Virus record (IMG/VR): IMGVR_UViG_3300042446_001732
Coordinates: 34,314-98,313 of that record
DNA: 64,000 nt
Origin: a virus
Reading direction: 5' to 3' (one strand)
Under the pieces are notes generated by a model that was not told the origin of the DNA, made no database searches, and saw only the letters and a list, made by a program, of their open reading frames with translations. Made by a program: the position numbers and the translations under genes. Positions 63,664-64,000 of the stretch are shown one piece after another (within the stretch, counting starts at the first letter, position 1; the number at the start of each line of letters is the position of its first letter).

Positions 63664-64000
63664 ATGGCATATTCAGAAAAAGTTGTTGATCATTACGAGA
63701 ATCCCAGAAATGTGGGCAGTTTCTCCAAAGAGGACACAGATGTGGGCACAGGCATGGTAGGAGCTCCGGCTTGCGGTGATGTAATGAAACTGCAAATCAA
63801 AGTCACGGATGGAATAATCACAGATGCAAGATTTAAAACATACGGTTGCGGCAGCGCGATTGCGTCAAGTTCTCTTGTTACTGAGTGGGTCAAAGGACGT
63901 ACCCTTGAGCAGGCGGAAACGATCAAAAATAGCGAAATTGCTACTGAGCTTGCCCTCCCCCCTGTTAAAATTCATTGTTCAATACTTGCAGAAGATGCCA
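63664..64000 (+). CDS. iscU: Iron-sulphur cluster scaffold IscU (partial)
   Basis: The first 112 residues before the window ends. MAYSEKVVDHYENPRNVGSF, APACGDVMKLQIKV (Cys37, Asp39), FKTYGCGSAIASSS (Cys62) and LPPVKIHCSILAEDA (Cys105) show all three cluster-binding cysteines, the regulatory Asp and the LPPVK motif for the HscA chaperone. It differs from E. coli IscU at few positions, with one residue missing before Cys62. IscU assembles [2Fe-2S] clusters with IscS. The near-identity to beta/gammaproteobacterial IscU indicates recent capture from the host. No iscS or iscA is visible in the window. Confidence 0.95.
   Translation, partial: MAYSEKVVDHYENPRNVGSFSKEDTDVGTGMVGAPACGDVMKLQIKVTDGIITDARFKTYGCGSAIASSSLVTEWVKGRTLEQAETIKNSEIATELALPPVKIHCSILAEDA

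Noticed and set aside
1-64000. tRNA genes
   Set aside because: No cloverleaf with a GGTTCRA-type T arm was noticed in the few intergenic gaps, most of which are under 100 bp; a tRNAscan run would be needed to be certain.

Overview
The window is part of the genome of a large T4-type contractile-tailed phage (myovirus). It carries recognisable T4-superfamily genes for neck and head completion (gp13, gp14, gp15, gp4), tail sheath and tube (gp18, gp19), both terminase subunits (gp16, gp17), ssDNA-binding protein and recombination (gp32, UvsX, UvsY, UvsW), the primase-helicase pair (gp61, gp41) and a probable clamp-loader small subunit (gp62). Genes are packed end to end, often with ATGA or TAATG overlaps, and no tRNA, rRNA or insertion sequence was seen. 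The host is probably a Gram-negative proteobacterium: the iscU gene at the right edge is almost identical in sequence to beta/gammaproteobacterial IscU. This is an inference from one gene.

Layout. 1-1.7 kb: gp15- and gp14-like neck genes on the minus strand. 1.8-8.6 kb: small unknowns, a radical SAM enzyme, gp13, an SGNH hydrolase, a nuclease/nucleotidase/kinase cassette and an HNH protein. 8.6-18 kb: tail sheath (very large), tail tube genes, gp4, gp16, and candidate internal head proteins. 19-28 kb: two fibre-like proteins (one with 20 YadA-type repeats), a secreted nuclease, a second radical SAM enzyme, a second SGNH hydrolase, terminase gp17, and a 968-residue glycine-zipper protein. 28-31 kb: gp32, UvsX, UvsY. 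30.9-42.3 kb: a 14-gene glycan island with three genes for UDP-N-acetyl-L-fucosamine, glycosyltransferases and methyltransferases. 42.3-44.9 kb: an array of tiny early genes and an AAA+ ATPase, each unit behind a near-identical sigma70 promoter, closed by two intrinsic terminators. 44.9-56.7 kb: UvsW, a PRMT-like methyltransferase, gp62-like protein, a third SGNH hydrolase, a miniature Pol III alpha-like protein, primase and helicase. 56.7-64 kb: structural and internal proteins, a two-domain nucleotidyltransferase-like protein and iscU.

Regulation is unusually legible. Thirteen sigma70-type promoters (TTGACN, exactly 17 bp, TATAAT, mostly with an extended -10 TGC) and about twenty T4-late-type boxes (NNTAAATA) can be placed by eye. 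Many sit 5-9 nt before the start codon, which predicts leaderless mRNAs. The virion genes expected to be strongly expressed have a leader with a Shine-Dalgarno sequence instead. The minus-strand sugar operon begins at a late-type box, so its products may act on virions rather than on the host surface.

Most notable: (i) a 189-residue protein that keeps the ordered catalytic motifs of the roughly 1,100-residue C-family DNA polymerase; (ii) a 644-residue protein joining a pol-beta-type nucleotidyltransferase motif to a KxDG ligase/capping-type motif; (iii) several proteins whose N termini resemble the T4 capsid-targeting sequence; (iv) the leaderless promoter architecture; (v) the late-expressed FucNAc/glycosyltransferase island. 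All functional calls rest on motif recognition by eye; no database search was run.
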